Assembly: GCF_004784475.1 (NCBI RefSeq)
Contig: NZ_SRRT01000001.1
Coordinates: 868,001-932,000 of the forward strand
Length of the DNA: 64,000 bases
Reading direction: 5' to 3'
DNA from: Streptomyces bauhiniae
GTDB taxonomy: Bacteria; Actinomycetota; Actinomycetes; Streptomycetales; Streptomycetaceae
The notes under the pieces: model-generated
Seen by the model: the letters and a program-made list of their open reading frames with translations, nothing else
What the model was told of the DNA's origin: nothing
The model's database searches: none
Translations under genes and position numbers: made by a program
Shown: in pieces, positions 63,867-64,000 of the stretch
Layout: every line of letters starts with the position of its first letter
Position numbering within the stretch: the stretch's first letter is position 1

Positions 63867-64000
63867 ATGACCGTCACGCAGATCGACCTGGACGACGAAA
63901 CGCTGGCCGCGGCCATGCGGCTGATGGGAACCACGACGAAGAAAGAGACGGTCAACACGGCCCTGCGTGAGTACGTGCGCCGGGTCGAGCGTCTCAGGGC
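63867..64000 (+). CDS. VapB-like antitoxin (partial, cut by window end)
   Basis: The first 44 residues read MTVTQIDLDDETLAAAMRLMG, then TTTKKETVNTALREYVRRVERL, the ribbon-helix-helix DNA-binding start of VapB (DUF2191-type) antitoxins. ATG at 63867 has AGGTGAGG 8 nt upstream. A PIN-domain VapC toxin is expected immediately after but lies outside the window. Confidence 0.88.
   Translation, partial: MTVTQIDLDDETLAAAMRLMGTTTKKETVNTALREYVRRVERLR

Overview
The window is a chromosomal segment of a Streptomyces or very close actinomycete. The sequence is high-GC with strongly GC-biased third codon positions, GTG and TTG starts are frequent, and TTA codons are almost absent. It carries a GlgE-pathway glucan cluster, a Scabin/ScARP-type secreted ADP-ribosyltransferase, a small two-EF-hand protein, an actinobacterial HelD and a tandem glycine riboswitch. 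From memory the order glgB-mak-treS-glgE/glgP ... gcvT ... cysteine desulfurase resembles the SCO5440-SCO5490 region of S. coelicolor; this was not checked by alignment.

Layout. 1-5.3 kb: end of an unknown gene, a divergent TetR/MFS drug-efflux pair with three palindromic operators, and a two-gene STAND (NB-ARC/TPR) module with weaker codon bias that looks accessory. 5.4-9.6 kb: a coupled MerR-thioredoxin operon, HelD, then an apparently inserted class IV aminotransferase flanked by IS-like scars. 9.6-20.4 kb: glgE-treS-mak-glgB on the minus strand and glgP diverging on the plus strand, a trehalose/maltose-1-phosphate/alpha-glucan cycle completed by glgX at 33-35 kb. 20.5-25.6 kb: two small conserved proteins and two tandem paralogous M4 metallopeptidases. 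25.9-33 kb: four half-size ABC exporters forming two heterodimer-like pairs; one pair has complementary degenerate ATP sites.

35.6-45.5 kb holds mostly envelope and regulatory genes: two paralogous lipoprotein L,D-transpeptidases, an enoyl-CoA hydratase, an RsbW-like ATPase gene with two TTA (bldA) codons, the ScARP homologue, a GNAT-like protein, the EF-hand protein, a GH25 lysozyme, a peroxiredoxin-like protein, a PP2C phosphatase, an LLM oxidoreductase, a relic of a quinone oxidoreductase and a flavin reductase. 45.5-50.2 kb is a serine/glycine/one-carbon block (sdaA, glyA, gcvH, gcvT) headed by a glycine riboswitch. 50.4-52.8 kb has a P-loop protein and two SseB-like proteins.

53.2-59.6 kb is an oligopeptide ABC transporter (permease, binding lipoprotein, permease, two ATPases) in bldK-like order, with a repeat-bearing tail on the last ATPase. 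59.7-64 kb carries a TRIC-type channel, a thioesterase, a FabR/DesT-like TetR divergent from two small membrane proteins, a cysteine desulfurase, and the start of a VapB-like antitoxin cut by the window edge. No rRNA, tRNA, CRISPR array or intact transposon was seen.
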